A DNA stretch of 16,453 bases from Anaerolineales bacterium UBA2029 (GTDB taxonomy: Bacteria; Chloroflexota; Anaerolineae; Aggregatilineales; Aggregatilineaceae): positions 1 through 16,453 of the forward strand of contig DDBP01000302.1 of NCBI GenBank assembly GCA_002332795.1. The letters run 5' to 3'. The notes below the pieces were generated by a model that was not told the origin of the DNA, did not search any database, and saw nothing but the letters and a program-made list of their open reading frames with translations. The position numbers were made by a program, and so were the translations under genes. Shown here in pieces: positions 1-6,274 of this stretch. Position 1 is the first letter of the stretch. Every line of letters begins with the position of its first letter.

Positions 1-42
1 CTGACCACTTAGGCTGGAGAGAGGGGGCGTCTGTACGGCCCC

Positions 43-966
43 TCAGTCGCCCAGGCGAGCCAGCCAGGCATCGAGTTCGGCGCGGGTGGGCGCGGCAGTT
101 GCTCCGCCCACCTGCGTCACCGACAGGCCCCCGCAGATGTTGGCATAGCGGGCGCAGCGTTCCAGCGGGGCGCGCTCGACCACGTAGCCCAGCAGAAAGC
201 CTGCGTTGAAACAGTCGCCCGCGCCGGTCGTGTCTACCGCTGGCCCGGCGTTGACGGCGGGCGCATGGATGATCGTGCCCTCAGTGCCGATCCACGCGCC
301 GTTGGCCCCGTCCTTCACCACCACGATCTTCGTCCACTCCATCAGGCGGTAGAGCGCGCTCTCTACGGCGCTGCTGCCGCTGATGAGCAGCGCTTCGCGC
401 GCGTTGGGCATGAAGATATCTACCATGCTCAGCAGACGCGGCCAGGTGCAGGCGTTGGGCAGGTTAGGCACGTCCTGGCAGTCCATGGAGATCGTCGCGC
501 CACGTGCCCGCGCTTCCTCCACCAGCGGAGTCAGGCGCTCCAGCGACATGATCGCGCCCAGGTGCAGATGTTTGAACGAACAGCGCCGCATGGCCGCCAG
601 CCAGTGCGCGTCCAGGTCAATGGGCGGCGGATCGTAGTAGGTGACGAAGGCGCGCTCGCCCTGGAAGGGGATCGAGGTGGTGACTCTGCGATAGGGCCGG
701 TCCACCTCGCAGGCCAGCGACAGGTCAACACCTTCGGCCAGCGTCAGCGAGCGCACATACTGACTGTAGTAATCGTTGCCGAAGCAGGCCGCCCAGCCAA
801 CGCGCACGCCCAGCCGATGCAGCGACGTGGCCGTGATGAACATGGCCCCGCCGGTGGCGATGATCCCCTGGGCGTAGACTTCGCGGCCCAGCATGGGGAA
901 TTCGGGTAGACCCGTATAGATCAGGTCGAAGAAGTAGTCTCCGGGCACGAAAACGTCGTATTCCAC
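43..966 (-). CDS. PfkB-family carbohydrate kinase
   Basis: This 307-residue cytoplasmic protein is a ribokinase/PfkB-fold kinase that should transfer phosphate from ATP to a sugar or nucleoside. The C-terminal family signature DTTGAGDCFNAGF is present, with the catalytic-base aspartate at about residue 251. An N-terminal ATGGAMFITATSLHRLG stretch matches the glycine-rich substrate-side motif. The length is normal for the family. The start is GTG at 966, preceded by GGAGA at a good distance. The substrate cannot be read from the sequence; ribokinase, fructokinase and KDG-kinase subfamilies are all possible. The gene lies 120 bp downstream of a sugar ABC permease on the same strand, so it probably phosphorylates the imported sugar or a product of it. 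The gap contains a palindromic repeat, so co-transcription is likely but not certain. Confidence 0.9.
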   Translation of the reverse strand: MEYDVFVPGDYFFDLIYTGLPEFPMLGREVYAQGIIATGGAMFITATSLHRLGVRVGWAACFGNDYYSQYVRSLTLAEGVDLSLACEVDRPYRRVTTSIPFQGERAFVTYYDPPPIDLDAHWLAAMRRCSFKHLHLGAIMSLERLTPLVEEARARGATISMDCQDVPNLPNACTWPRLLSMVDIFMPNAREALLISGSSAVESALYRLMEWTKIVVVKDGANGAWIGTEGTIIHAPAVNAGPAVDTTGAGDCFNAGFLLGYVVERAPLERCARYANICGGLSVTQVGGATAAPTRAELDAWLARLGD

Positions 967-1014
967 GCGCCATTCTCCGCAAGCAGCACGATCTTCTGCA
1001 CAGACGAACAGTCA

Positions 1015-1082
1015 ACGCGGAGACGCAGAGCACGCGCAGCAGACCTCTATCATTCCCCTGCGCTCTCTGCGCCTCTGCGGTG
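1015..1082. repeat. Imperfect inverted repeat of the CGCGGAGACGCAGAG / CTCTGCGCCTCTGCGG type
   Basis: The left arm (1015-1039) and right arm (1058-1080) are imperfect reverse complements. Their shared core is GCGGAGACGCAGAG against CTCTGCGCCTCTGC. The spacer is AT-richer than the arms. The element fills most of the gap between the permease stop codon (1086) and the kinase start (966). I recall similar CTCTGCGxCTCTGCG repeats from intergenic DNA of several environmental bacteria, which makes this a dispersed REP-like element rather than a unique operator. In RNA it could fold into a long stem between the two genes and alter expression of the kinase. Confidence 0.6.
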
Positions 1083-1085
1083 CCA

Positions 1086-1955
1086 TTAACGCTTGACCCC
1101 GCCCAGCGCAATGCCAGCGATGAAATAGCGCTGCATGGCCATGAACAGGATCAACATGGGCACGGTCGCCAGGAACGACCCCATCATCAACAGGTTATAG
1201 GGGGTGCGGCGTTCTCCCTGCAGCAGGGCAATGCCGATCGTCACCACGCGCGTATCGGGCGTGCTGGACACCACCAGCGGATACAGGAAATCGTTCCACG
1301 CCGCCTGCACGGTGATGACGGCAAACGCAGCCAGCGCGGGCACCGATAGCGGCAGCGTGACATGCCACAGCACGCGCAGCGGGTTCGCCCCGTCTATGAT
1401 CGCCGCTTCTTCGATCTCCAGCGGGATTTGCAGGAATGCCTGACGCAACAGGAACAGCGCGAACGCGCTGAACGTCCCCGGCACGATCAACGCCTTGAAG
1501 CTGTTCAGCCAGCCCAGTTTGCGGATCAGCATGTATTCGGGGATGAGGATGGCCTGGAAAGGCACCATCAGCAGCGCCAGGCACAGGGCAAAGATCAGGT
1601 TGCGCCCCGGAAAGCGGAAGCGGGCGAAGCCATAGGCAGCCAGCGAGCAGGTGACGAGTTGCCCCAGCGTGCGCCCGATGGTCACGATGGCCGAGTTGAG
1701 CAGATAGCGGTTGAAGTGCGGCGACGTGTCGTAGAGCGTATCCAGGTTCTGGCGGCAGACCGCGTTCTGGGGCAGGAAGCGCACCGGTATTTTGTTCAGC
1801 TCCACCGGCGGCTTGCAGGCAGTGGAGGTCATCCACAGGAAAGGCAGGATCATGATCACCGCCCCGGCCAACAGCACCGCGTAAGAAAATAGCTGAATGG
1901 GGACCGTCAGGTCGCGCGGTCCGCTCCTGCGCCGCCTGACTCGTCGTGCAATCAC
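1086..1955 (-). CDS. Carbohydrate ABC transporter permease, MalG-like
   Basis: This is an inner-membrane subunit of a CUT1-type sugar importer, about 289 residues with six predicted membrane helices. The first helix is near residues 20-42. The cytoplasmic EAA loop that docks the ATPase reads EEAAIIDGANPLRVLWHVTLP, starting near residue 182. The C-terminus (MQRYFIAGIALGGVKR) is typical of MalG/LacG homologues. I chose the GTG start at 1955. It overlaps the stop of the upstream permease by four bases (GTGA) and has GGAGAG eight bases upstream. A longer reading from TTG at 1985 has no comparable ribosome-binding site. The gene pairs with the MalF-like permease next to it to form the transmembrane channel. 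The transported sugar cannot be determined. Confidence 0.94.
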   Translation of the reverse strand: MIARRVRRRRSGPRDLTVPIQLFSYAVLLAGAVIMILPFLWMTSTACKPPVELNKIPVRFLPQNAVCRQNLDTLYDTSPHFNRYLLNSAIVTIGRTLGQLVTCSLAAYGFARFRFPGRNLIFALCLALLMVPFQAILIPEYMLIRKLGWLNSFKALIVPGTFSAFALFLLRQAFLQIPLEIEEAAIIDGANPLRVLWHVTLPLSVPALAAFAVITVQAAWNDFLYPLVVSSTPDTRVVTIGIALLQGERRTPYNLLMMGSFLATVPMLILFMAMQRYFIAGIALGGVKR

Positions 1956-2926
1956 TTTTCGCTCTCCGCTTCGTAGTACACCCAATAGCGCTGAATGGCG
2001 AGCTGAAACACCGTCACCAGCAAGATCAGGGCGAACAGCACCAGCGCCACCGCCGACGCATAGCCGAACTCAGAATGCGTGAAGGCGCGCCGGTAGAGGT
2101 AGTAGGCCAGCGTGGTGGCGCTGCCGCTCACGCCGCCGGGCACCGTGCGCAGGGTCATCACGTAGACCTGGTCGAAAATCTGGAAGCCGTTGATGATCGC
2201 CAGCACCACGACCAGAAAGGTGGTCGGCGAGAGCATGGGCAGGGTCACATGGCGGAAGCGCCCCCAGCGCCCGGCTCCGTCAATGAGCGCTGCTTCGTAG
2301 AGTTCGTGCGGGATGGCCTGCAGACCGGCCAGAAAGATGACCATATCGAAGCCCAGCCGCTGCCAGATGGCGACCACCCCCACCGGGATCAACACCAGGC
2401 CAGGGTCTACCAGCCAGTTGATATCGGCCAGGCCAAACGGCTTGAGCAACTGACTGAGGATGCCATAGCGCGGCTGAAAGATGCTCGTCCACACCACCGA
2501 GGCGGCGACGGTCGAAGTCACGACTGGCAGAAAATAAGCGGTGCGCAGCAGGTTACGCCCGCGCAGCGGCAGGTTGAGCAGCACGGCTACGCCCAGCGCC
2601 AGCCCCACTTCCAGCGGCACCACCAGCCCGATCAGTTTGAGGGTATTGGTCAGCGCCTGGGCGAAGTTGTCGTCCTGGATCAGCCGCTCGAAGTTGTCCA
2701 GGCCGATGAAACGCGCAGGCCGGATGGCGTTCCATTCCTGCAGCGAGGTGGAAAAAGCCATCAGCACCGGAATGCCGAAGAAAAAGAACAGTCCCAGCGT
2801 GTTGGGGGCGATCAGGGCCAGACCCCACAGCGCCTTGCGCCGGCTGAGCGGGGTGGGGCCAAGCCAGTTGAGAGGGCGCGCCAGCCACGAGCGCCCGTGC
2901 GTTGGAAACGGTCGTAGGGTGGACAT
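1952..2926 (-). CDS. Carbohydrate ABC transporter permease, MalF-like
   Basis: This is the partner membrane subunit of the sugar importer, about 324 residues with six predicted helices. A basic cytoplasmic N-terminus precedes the first helix (LIAPNTLGLFFFFGIPVL). The EAA loop reads YEAALIDGAGRWGRFRHVTLP, with its glutamate at about residue 211. The length fits the short MalF/UgpA/LacF group without the extra periplasmic P2 domain of E. coli MalF. The ATG at 2926 is my preferred start. A TTG two codons upstream is also in frame. Neither has a recognisable Shine-Dalgarno sequence, because the preceding bases form the 3' arm of a strong hairpin and a T-rich tract. The gene is translationally coupled to the MalG-like gene through a GTGA overlap. 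Confidence 0.93.
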   Translation of the reverse strand: MSTLRPFPTHGRSWLARPLNWLGPTPLSRRKALWGLALIAPNTLGLFFFFGIPVLMAFSTSLQEWNAIRPARFIGLDNFERLIQDDNFAQALTNTLKLIGLVVPLEVGLALGVAVLLNLPLRGRNLLRTAYFLPVVTSTVAASVVWTSIFQPRYGILSQLLKPFGLADINWLVDPGLVLIPVGVVAIWQRLGFDMVIFLAGLQAIPHELYEAALIDGAGRWGRFRHVTLPMLSPTTFLVVVLAIINGFQIFDQVYVMTLRTVPGGVSGSATTLAYYLYRRAFTHSEFGYASAVALVLFALILLVTVFQLAIQRYWVYYEAESEK

Positions 2927-2929
2927 GGG

Positions 2930-2968
2930 CAAACAAAGCCGGGGAGCAGGCGGCTCCCACTCCCCGGC
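2930..2968 (-). terminator. Terminator-like hairpin (attenuator) between binding protein and permease genes
   Basis: A perfect 9-bp stem, GCCGGGGAG (2938-2946) against CTCCCCGGC (2960-2968), encloses a 13-base loop. In the direction of transcription it is followed by TTTGTTTG (2937-2930). A competing inner stem, GGGAGC (2942-2947) with GCTCCC (2953-2958), is mutually exclusive with the outer one. The position, just after the binding-protein stop and 11 bases before the permease start, suits partial termination or 3'-end protection. Either would give more binding protein than permease. Confidence 0.7.
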
Positions 2969-2986
2969 GGTTACGAAAGGCCGCGC

Positions 2987-4288
2987 CTAGGGCAACTGAG
3001 CGTTGATCACTTCGCACGTCTCGGCGACGGCGTCCTCAACGCTCATGTTCAGGTCGAAGATCTTCACCACCAGCTCGGTGTTCATCACGTCCCAGATTTC
3101 CTCGAAGACGGTGACACCCTGTGAGTCGTAGGTGGCGTCCACGAAGGTCTGAATGTTGACATCGGTCTCGCCGAACGAGTCAATCCACAGTTGCTGAATG
3201 GCGGGCGAGGGGTTGGCCGGGGCCACGTTGCCACCCTCGGCGAAGAACTTCTGCCCCTCGTCGCTGGCCAGGAACAGGATCAGGTTGGCGGCCAGGTCGG
3301 GGTTGGCCGTGCGCGACGAGGCCACATAGCCCACCGCGTGCACGATCGAGCGGCTGCGCCCGGTCTGCGGGTGCTTGGGCAGTTGCACCACGTCCCAGCG
3401 GAAGGGAACTTCCTGCAGCGCCTGCGTCAGCTTCCACGACCCACCGGTGATCATCGCCACCTTGCCAGACGCCCAGAAGTTGAAGGCATCGTCTGCCGAA
3501 GTGCCGCCCATCACCGACACCGAGGGCATATACCCCTTGTCGTAGAGGCCCTTGAGGAAGTTGAGCGCTTCCAGGCTGCCGGGGTTGTCGAGCGTGCAGT
3601 CGGTGCGCGCCGCGTCAACGACGGGGGTTTCGCCCGTGGCGGCGATCCAGTTGGGATAGCCCGCCTGATATTCCGCATACACCGCTGCGCCGTAGACGTC
3701 GTTCTCCGGGTCGGTCAGCGCTTCGGCATAGGCGGCGAAGTCATCCCACGTCCAGTCGGCGGTCGGATAGGCCAGGCCCTTGGCGTCGAACATGTCCTTG
3801 TTGTAGAAGATGGCGATGGTGTCCCAGTTGACCGGCGCCGCGTACAGGTCGCCGTTCTCGCCCCAGCGATACGGCCCCACCAGACCACTACCCCAGATCG
3901 AGGTATCTACGCCGAACTCGTCCCAATAGGGCTGCAGGTTGAGCACCGCCCCATTGACGGCGTAGAAGTAGAAAAACGGCTGCGACATGTTGAAGACATC
4001 CGGCAGTTCGCCGCCTGCGGCGTTGGTCTTCAGCAGGTCCCAATACTGGCCCCAGGGCTGTACCTGCAGGTCCACCTCAGCGCCAGGGCAATATTCGCTC
4101 TTCCACAGTTCGATGGAGTCGCCGATGATCTTGGCCCAGTTCTCGTCCCAGACCCACATAGTGAGCTTGCCCGGCTCTTTGCAGGGCAGGGCCTTGATCG
4201 CCACTTCGCCTTCCTGGGCCTGAACCGGCAATGCCAGCACCAGCATCAGCGCCACAATGAGCAACAAACCAACACGACGTGCGTTCAT
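2987..4288 (-). CDS. Extracellular sugar-binding protein of the ABC importer
   Basis: This 433-residue family-1 extracellular solute-binding protein should capture a sugar outside the membrane and deliver it to the permease pair downstream. A classical signal peptide covers residues 1-24 (MNARR, a leucine-rich core, then PVQA before QEGE). There is no lipobox cysteine. The mature protein shows family features: an N-terminal KLTMWVWDENW strand, GGELPDVFNMSQP, the hinge segment YAAPVNWDTIAIFYNKDMFDAKG broken by aromatic residues, and GKVAMITGGSW near the middle. Many exposed tryptophans and tyrosines suggest a carbohydrate ligand. The start is supported by GGAGGAGAT seven bases upstream of the ATG. 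It is the first gene of its operon, behind a TATAAT box at 4388-4393. No ATPase gene follows. The ligand is unknown. Confidence 0.94.
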   Translation of the reverse strand: MNARRVGLLLIVALMLVLALPVQAQEGEVAIKALPCKEPGKLTMWVWDENWAKIIGDSIELWKSEYCPGAEVDLQVQPWGQYWDLLKTNAAGGELPDVFNMSQPFFYFYAVNGAVLNLQPYWDEFGVDTSIWGSGLVGPYRWGENGDLYAAPVNWDTIAIFYNKDMFDAKGLAYPTADWTWDDFAAYAEALTDPENDVYGAAVYAEYQAGYPNWIAATGETPVVDAARTDCTLDNPGSLEALNFLKGLYDKGYMPSVSVMGGTSADDAFNFWASGKVAMITGGSWKLTQALQEVPFRWDVVQLPKHPQTGRSRSIVHAVGYVASSRTANPDLAANLILFLASDEGQKFFAEGGNVAPANPSPAIQQLWIDSFGETDVNIQTFVDATYDSQGVTVFEEIWDVMNTELVVKIFDLNMSVEDAVAETCEVINAQLP

Positions 4289-4387
4289 AGAAACATCTCC
4301 TCCAGACTAATAACGCAGCAATTCTACGGCTGTGCCTTCATACCCTGTCACTGGCCACATTGCCTGGCATCTGCGCACAGCATGCTC

Positions 4388-4393
4388 ATTATA
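4388..4393 (-). promoter_or_regulatory. Consensus -10 box (TATAAT) for the sugar importer operon
   Basis: A perfect TATAAT lies on the minus strand about 95 bases upstream of the binding-protein ATG. At 17-18 bp upstream there is only a poor -35 match (TGAGCA/GAGCAA). A TTGACT occurs only 5 bp upstream, too close to be its -35. This suggests a promoter that needs help from an activator, or one recognised mainly through its -10. Confidence 0.5.
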
Positions 4394-4502
4394 GCGCAAG
4401 TCAAGCGTTTTGCTCAGGGGAATGTGGAAATATCTATAGAAGCGGGCAAGCCGGCTCTGCCACGACCCGCATACGGGGTGTTTTCCGGCATCACAGCGGC
4501 GA

Positions 4503-4523
4503 TCTTGTGCAATTTGAACAAGA
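4503..4523. promoter_or_regulatory. Candidate operator: near-perfect 21-bp palindrome
   Basis: The arms TCTTGT (4503-4508) and ACAAGA (4518-4523) are perfect reverse complements. The inner CAA (4510-4512) and TTG (4514-4516) are also symmetric around the central T at 4513. Only the pair 4509/4517 breaks the symmetry. The size and half-site spacing fit a dimeric helix-turn-helix regulator. The centre lies about 42 bp upstream of the start expected from the TACAAT box at 4543-4548. No regulator gene is in the window, and I do not recognise the family. Confidence 0.55.
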
Positions 4524-4542
4524 CTCTGGCGGAACCATGCCG

Positions 4543-4548
4543 TACAAT
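4543..4548 (+). promoter_or_regulatory. Possible -10 box (TACAAT) downstream of the palindrome
   Basis: TACAAT, followed by TGC, resembles the boxes seen upstream of livH and the M20 peptidase gene in this same window. No good -35 is present at 16-18 bp. The 21-bp palindrome is centred near -42 relative to the expected start, where a class II activator would sit. It could start a distal liv transcript. It may also be chance in a relatively AT-rich gap. Confidence 0.35.
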
Positions 4549-4564
4549 TGCAGATACGCAGACA

Positions 4565-4594
4565 TGCCCTGGGCGGCTATCCGCACAGAGGGCA
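4565..4594. other. Compound hairpin upstream of the liv promoter
   Basis: An outer 6-bp stem TGCCCT (4565-4570) / AGGGCA (4589-4594) and an inner 4-bp stem GCGG (4573-4576) / CCGC (4581-4584) share a CTAT loop. They are separated by a GG/ACAG internal loop. No T-tract follows on either strand, so it is not a typical terminator. It lies 19 bp before the TTGACA box and would be transcribed early by any transcript from the TACAAT box at 4543. Confidence 0.4.
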
Positions 4595-4612
4595 GATTGT
4601 AATGTTCATGGT

Positions 4613-4642
4613 TTGACACACATTGAGCAGTTTTGCTAACAT
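4613..4642 (+). promoter_or_regulatory. Promoter for the liv operon (TTGACA - 18 bp - TAACAT)
   Basis: A perfect -35 TTGACA (4613-4618) is followed after 18 bp by TAACAT (4637-4642). The latter is preceded by TGC, giving an extended -10. Transcription would start near 4649, leaving an untranslated leader of about 257 bases before livJ. This is the best sigma-70-like promoter upstream of livJ. Confidence 0.6.
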
Positions 4643-4682
4643 AAGGTATCCTTTCTCAACTGTGTCTTTCCTTTTTTCCGGT

Positions 4683-4713
4683 TTCCTGACGGCCTGTGTA
4701 AGCCTGCCAGGAA
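4683..4713 (+). other. Weak hairpin in the livJ leader
   Basis: TTCCTG (4683-4688) pairs with CAGGAA (4708-4713), and GGC (4691-4693) can pair with GCC (4702-4704) inside it. It follows a pyrimidine-rich run that includes six T residues. I cannot match it to a known riboswitch or T-box leader. Confidence 0.3.
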
Positions 4714-4905
4714 GTAACAGTAACGAAGCGTAATCGCTCGATCGTGGCAGTGAAGCGCTTGGGACAAAGGAGGTGACTTCGGAGCCTGGTCATGACCGTC
4801 GAAATACCTGCCAGCAGACTGATCGTCTTTTGTTCCGCAGAGCACAGCGTCACACAGAAGGCCCGTCTGGGTCACACATCAGAGCACTTGAGGAGAGATT
4901 AGACC

Positions 4906-6108
4906 ATGCGCAAGAAACTACTGTTCCTGCTTATCACCGCCCTGTTGCTGGTCACCGTGTTGCCGGTTCAGGCGCAGGAAAGCGGCAAGGTCGTGGTCAA
5001 GCCCGGCGAGAAGATCAAGATCGCCGTCGTGACCGACCTGACCAACGTGATCCCTGAGTTTGGCCTGGACATCGCCCAGGGTGCGCAGACTGCCGCGTCG
5101 TTCCTCAACGAGAAGGGCGGCATCAAGGGCTTCGAAGTTGAGATGTTCGTCGAGGACGACCGCTGCACCGGTGACGACGCAACCACTGTTGCCAACCGCG
5201 TTGCTTCCGACCCGAAGGTGGTGGCCGTGGTGGGCCACATCTGCTCCGGCGCGACCATCGCCGCCTCCAACGTCTATGAAGAGGCGCGCATCGTGATGGT
5301 GTCGCCCAGCGCCACCGCGGTCGAAGTGACCTCGCGCGGCCTGACCGTCATCAACCGCGTCGCCCCGCTCGACAGTGTGCAGGGTGTCTACGACGCCAAC
5401 TTCATCTACAAGATTCTGGGCGCACGCAAGATCGCCGTGCTGCACGACAACGACACCTATGGCCTGGGCCTGGCCACCGCCGTCGCCGAGGAGTTCAAGC
5501 GGCTGGGTGGTGAAGTGGTGGCCTTCGAAGGCATCAACGTGGAAGATCAGGACTACCGCCCGGTGCTCACCCCGCTGGTGGCGCTGGAACCGGAAGTGAT
5601 CTTCTTCGGCGGTTACGAGCAGCAGGCCGTGCTGCTGGCCCCGCAGAAGAACGATGTGGGCCTGCAGAACGCGATCTTCTTCGGCCCCGATGGCATCAAG
5701 GGTCAGGCGTTCATTGACGGCGCGGGTGAGGCCGCCGAGGGCACCTATGCCAGCTTCCCGCCCGAACTCGTCTATGAGGACTTCGACGCCAGGTACGAGG
5801 AACTGTTTGGCGTCAAGCCAGCCGAGCTTGGCCCCTTCCACTATCACGCAGCCGATGCGGCTGGCCTGATCTTCGCCGCGCTGGAGAAGGTCTCCGAGAT
5901 TGATGCCGAGGGCAACCTGGTGATCGATCGCGAAGCGCTCATCAAGGCGGTGCGCGAGACCAAGGATTACGAGGGCCTGACGGGCACGCTCACCTGCGCC
6001 GAGAACGGCGACTGCGGCGCGACGGTCTTCGCCATCTACGTGGTCGAAGATGGCGAGTTCGTGCAAATCGAAGTGCCAGAAGATCTGCTGGAGATGGAAG
6101 TCGAATAA
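4906..6108 (+). CDS. livJ: Branched-chain amino acid ABC transporter substrate-binding protein
   Basis: This 400-residue protein belongs to the Leu/Ile/Val-binding family (periplasmic-binding-protein type I fold). It captures the amino acid outside the cell for the LivHMGF complex encoded downstream. A signal peptide covers residues 1-23 (MRKK, a leucine core, PVQA before QES) and lacks a lipobox cysteine. The mature start KIKIAVVTDLTNVIPEFGLDIAQGAQTAASFLNEKGGIKG is a typical lobe-I entry. Segments corresponding to GHICSGATIAASNVYEEARI and HDNDTYGLGLA follow as in LivJ. Cysteines occur in DDRCTGD and GHICSGA and again in LTCAENGDCGA, so disulfides are possible. GAGGAGAG precedes the ATG by about eight bases. 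The ligand may be Leu/Ile/Val or a relative such as an amide or urea, since the family is broad. The 257-base leader suggests post-transcriptional control. Confidence 0.93.
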   Translation: MRKKLLFLLITALLLVTVLPVQAQESGKVVVKPGEKIKIAVVTDLTNVIPEFGLDIAQGAQTAASFLNEKGGIKGFEVEMFVEDDRCTGDDATTVANRVASDPKVVAVVGHICSGATIAASNVYEEARIVMVSPSATAVEVTSRGLTVINRVAPLDSVQGVYDANFIYKILGARKIAVLHDNDTYGLGLATAVAEEFKRLGGEVVAFEGINVEDQDYRPVLTPLVALEPEVIFFGGYEQQAVLLAPQKNDVGLQNAIFFGPDGIKGQAFIDGAGEAAEGTYASFPPELVYEDFDARYEELFGVKPAELGPFHYHAADAAGLIFAALEKVSEIDAEGNLVIDREALIKAVRETKDYEGLTGTLTCAENGDCGATVFAIYVVEDGEFVQIEVPEDLLEMEVE

Positions 6109-6147
6109 CCCGTCTGTGATCCCAGGCGGACCTGAGCGGTTCGCAGC

Positions 6148-6190
6148 GTACCAGCGCCATAAGTTGGAGTTTTGCTTGTGGCGCTGGTAC
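6148..6190. promoter_or_regulatory. Perfect 12-bp inverted repeat between livJ and livH, overlapping a TACAAT box
   Basis: GTACCAGCGCCA (6148-6159) and TGGCGCTGGTAC (6179-6190) are exact reverse complements with a 19-base loop. No T-tract follows, so it is not a canonical terminator. The right arm runs into a TACAAT (6188-6193), with a weak TTGGAG -35 (6164-6169) 18 bp upstream inside the loop. It may be an mRNA-stabilising stem at the 3' end of livJ, an operator over an internal promoter for livHMGF, or both. Confidence 0.6.
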
Positions 6191-6224
6191 AATTTCGCCC
6201 TAATCTGCAGGCTTCGCATGCCGG

Positions 6225-6274
6225 GCCAGGCAGAGTGTCTTGTAGCGCAATCCTGGGGGTAGCTCTGGCCTGGC
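6225..6274 (+). other. Stem-loop in the livH upstream region
   Basis: GCCAGGCAGAG (6225-6235) pairs with CTCTGGCCTGGC (6263-6274) over 11 bp with one bulged base and a 27-base loop. A further small stem GGGC (6277-6280) / GCCC (6288-6291) lies just before the livH Shine-Dalgarno AGGGAGG (6297-6303). These structures could modulate translation of the permease relative to the binding protein. Confidence 0.4.

Larger units (their letters stand above)
4289..4905. other. Divergent 617-bp control region between sugar and liv operons
   Basis: No convincing protein gene or RNA gene was found here. Reading from left to right, it contains the sugar-operon -10 box (4388-4393), a 21-bp palindrome (4503-4523), a TACAAT box (4543-4548), a compound hairpin (4565-4594) and a liv promoter (4613-4642). 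These are followed by a pyrimidine-rich stretch (4648-4680), a weaker hairpin (4683-4713) and an unusually strong but orphan Shine-Dalgarno AAAGGAGGTGA (4766-4776). The part from 4430 to 4490 shows only short dyads of doubtful meaning. Confidence 0.7.

Noticed and set aside
22..43. GGGGC/GCCCC dyad just after the kinase stop as a terminator
   Set aside because: The stem is only about 5 bp and no T-tract follows in the direction of transcription.
1956..1985. Longer MalG-like protein from TTG 1985
   Set aside because: The GTG at 1955 has a better ribosome-binding site and a tight GTGA overlap. The extra ten residues only add a basic tail.
4445..4461. Short GGCA-AGCCGGCT-C-TGCC dyad as a LacI-type operator for the sugar operon
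   Set aside because: The arms are asymmetric and short, and the site lies about 65 bp upstream of the -10 box. Such a dyad is expected by chance in GC-rich DNA.
3191..4639. A 482-codon open frame opposite the sugar-binding protein gene
   Set aside because: It is a shadow frame with His/Arg/Val-rich composition and no ribosome-binding site or domain. The opposite strand has a signal peptide and family motifs.
4773..5057. GTG-started open frame at the strong Shine-Dalgarno in the livJ leader
   Set aside because: The GTG is part of the Shine-Dalgarno itself, so it cannot be initiated from it. The frame then overlaps livJ out of register with meaningless composition.
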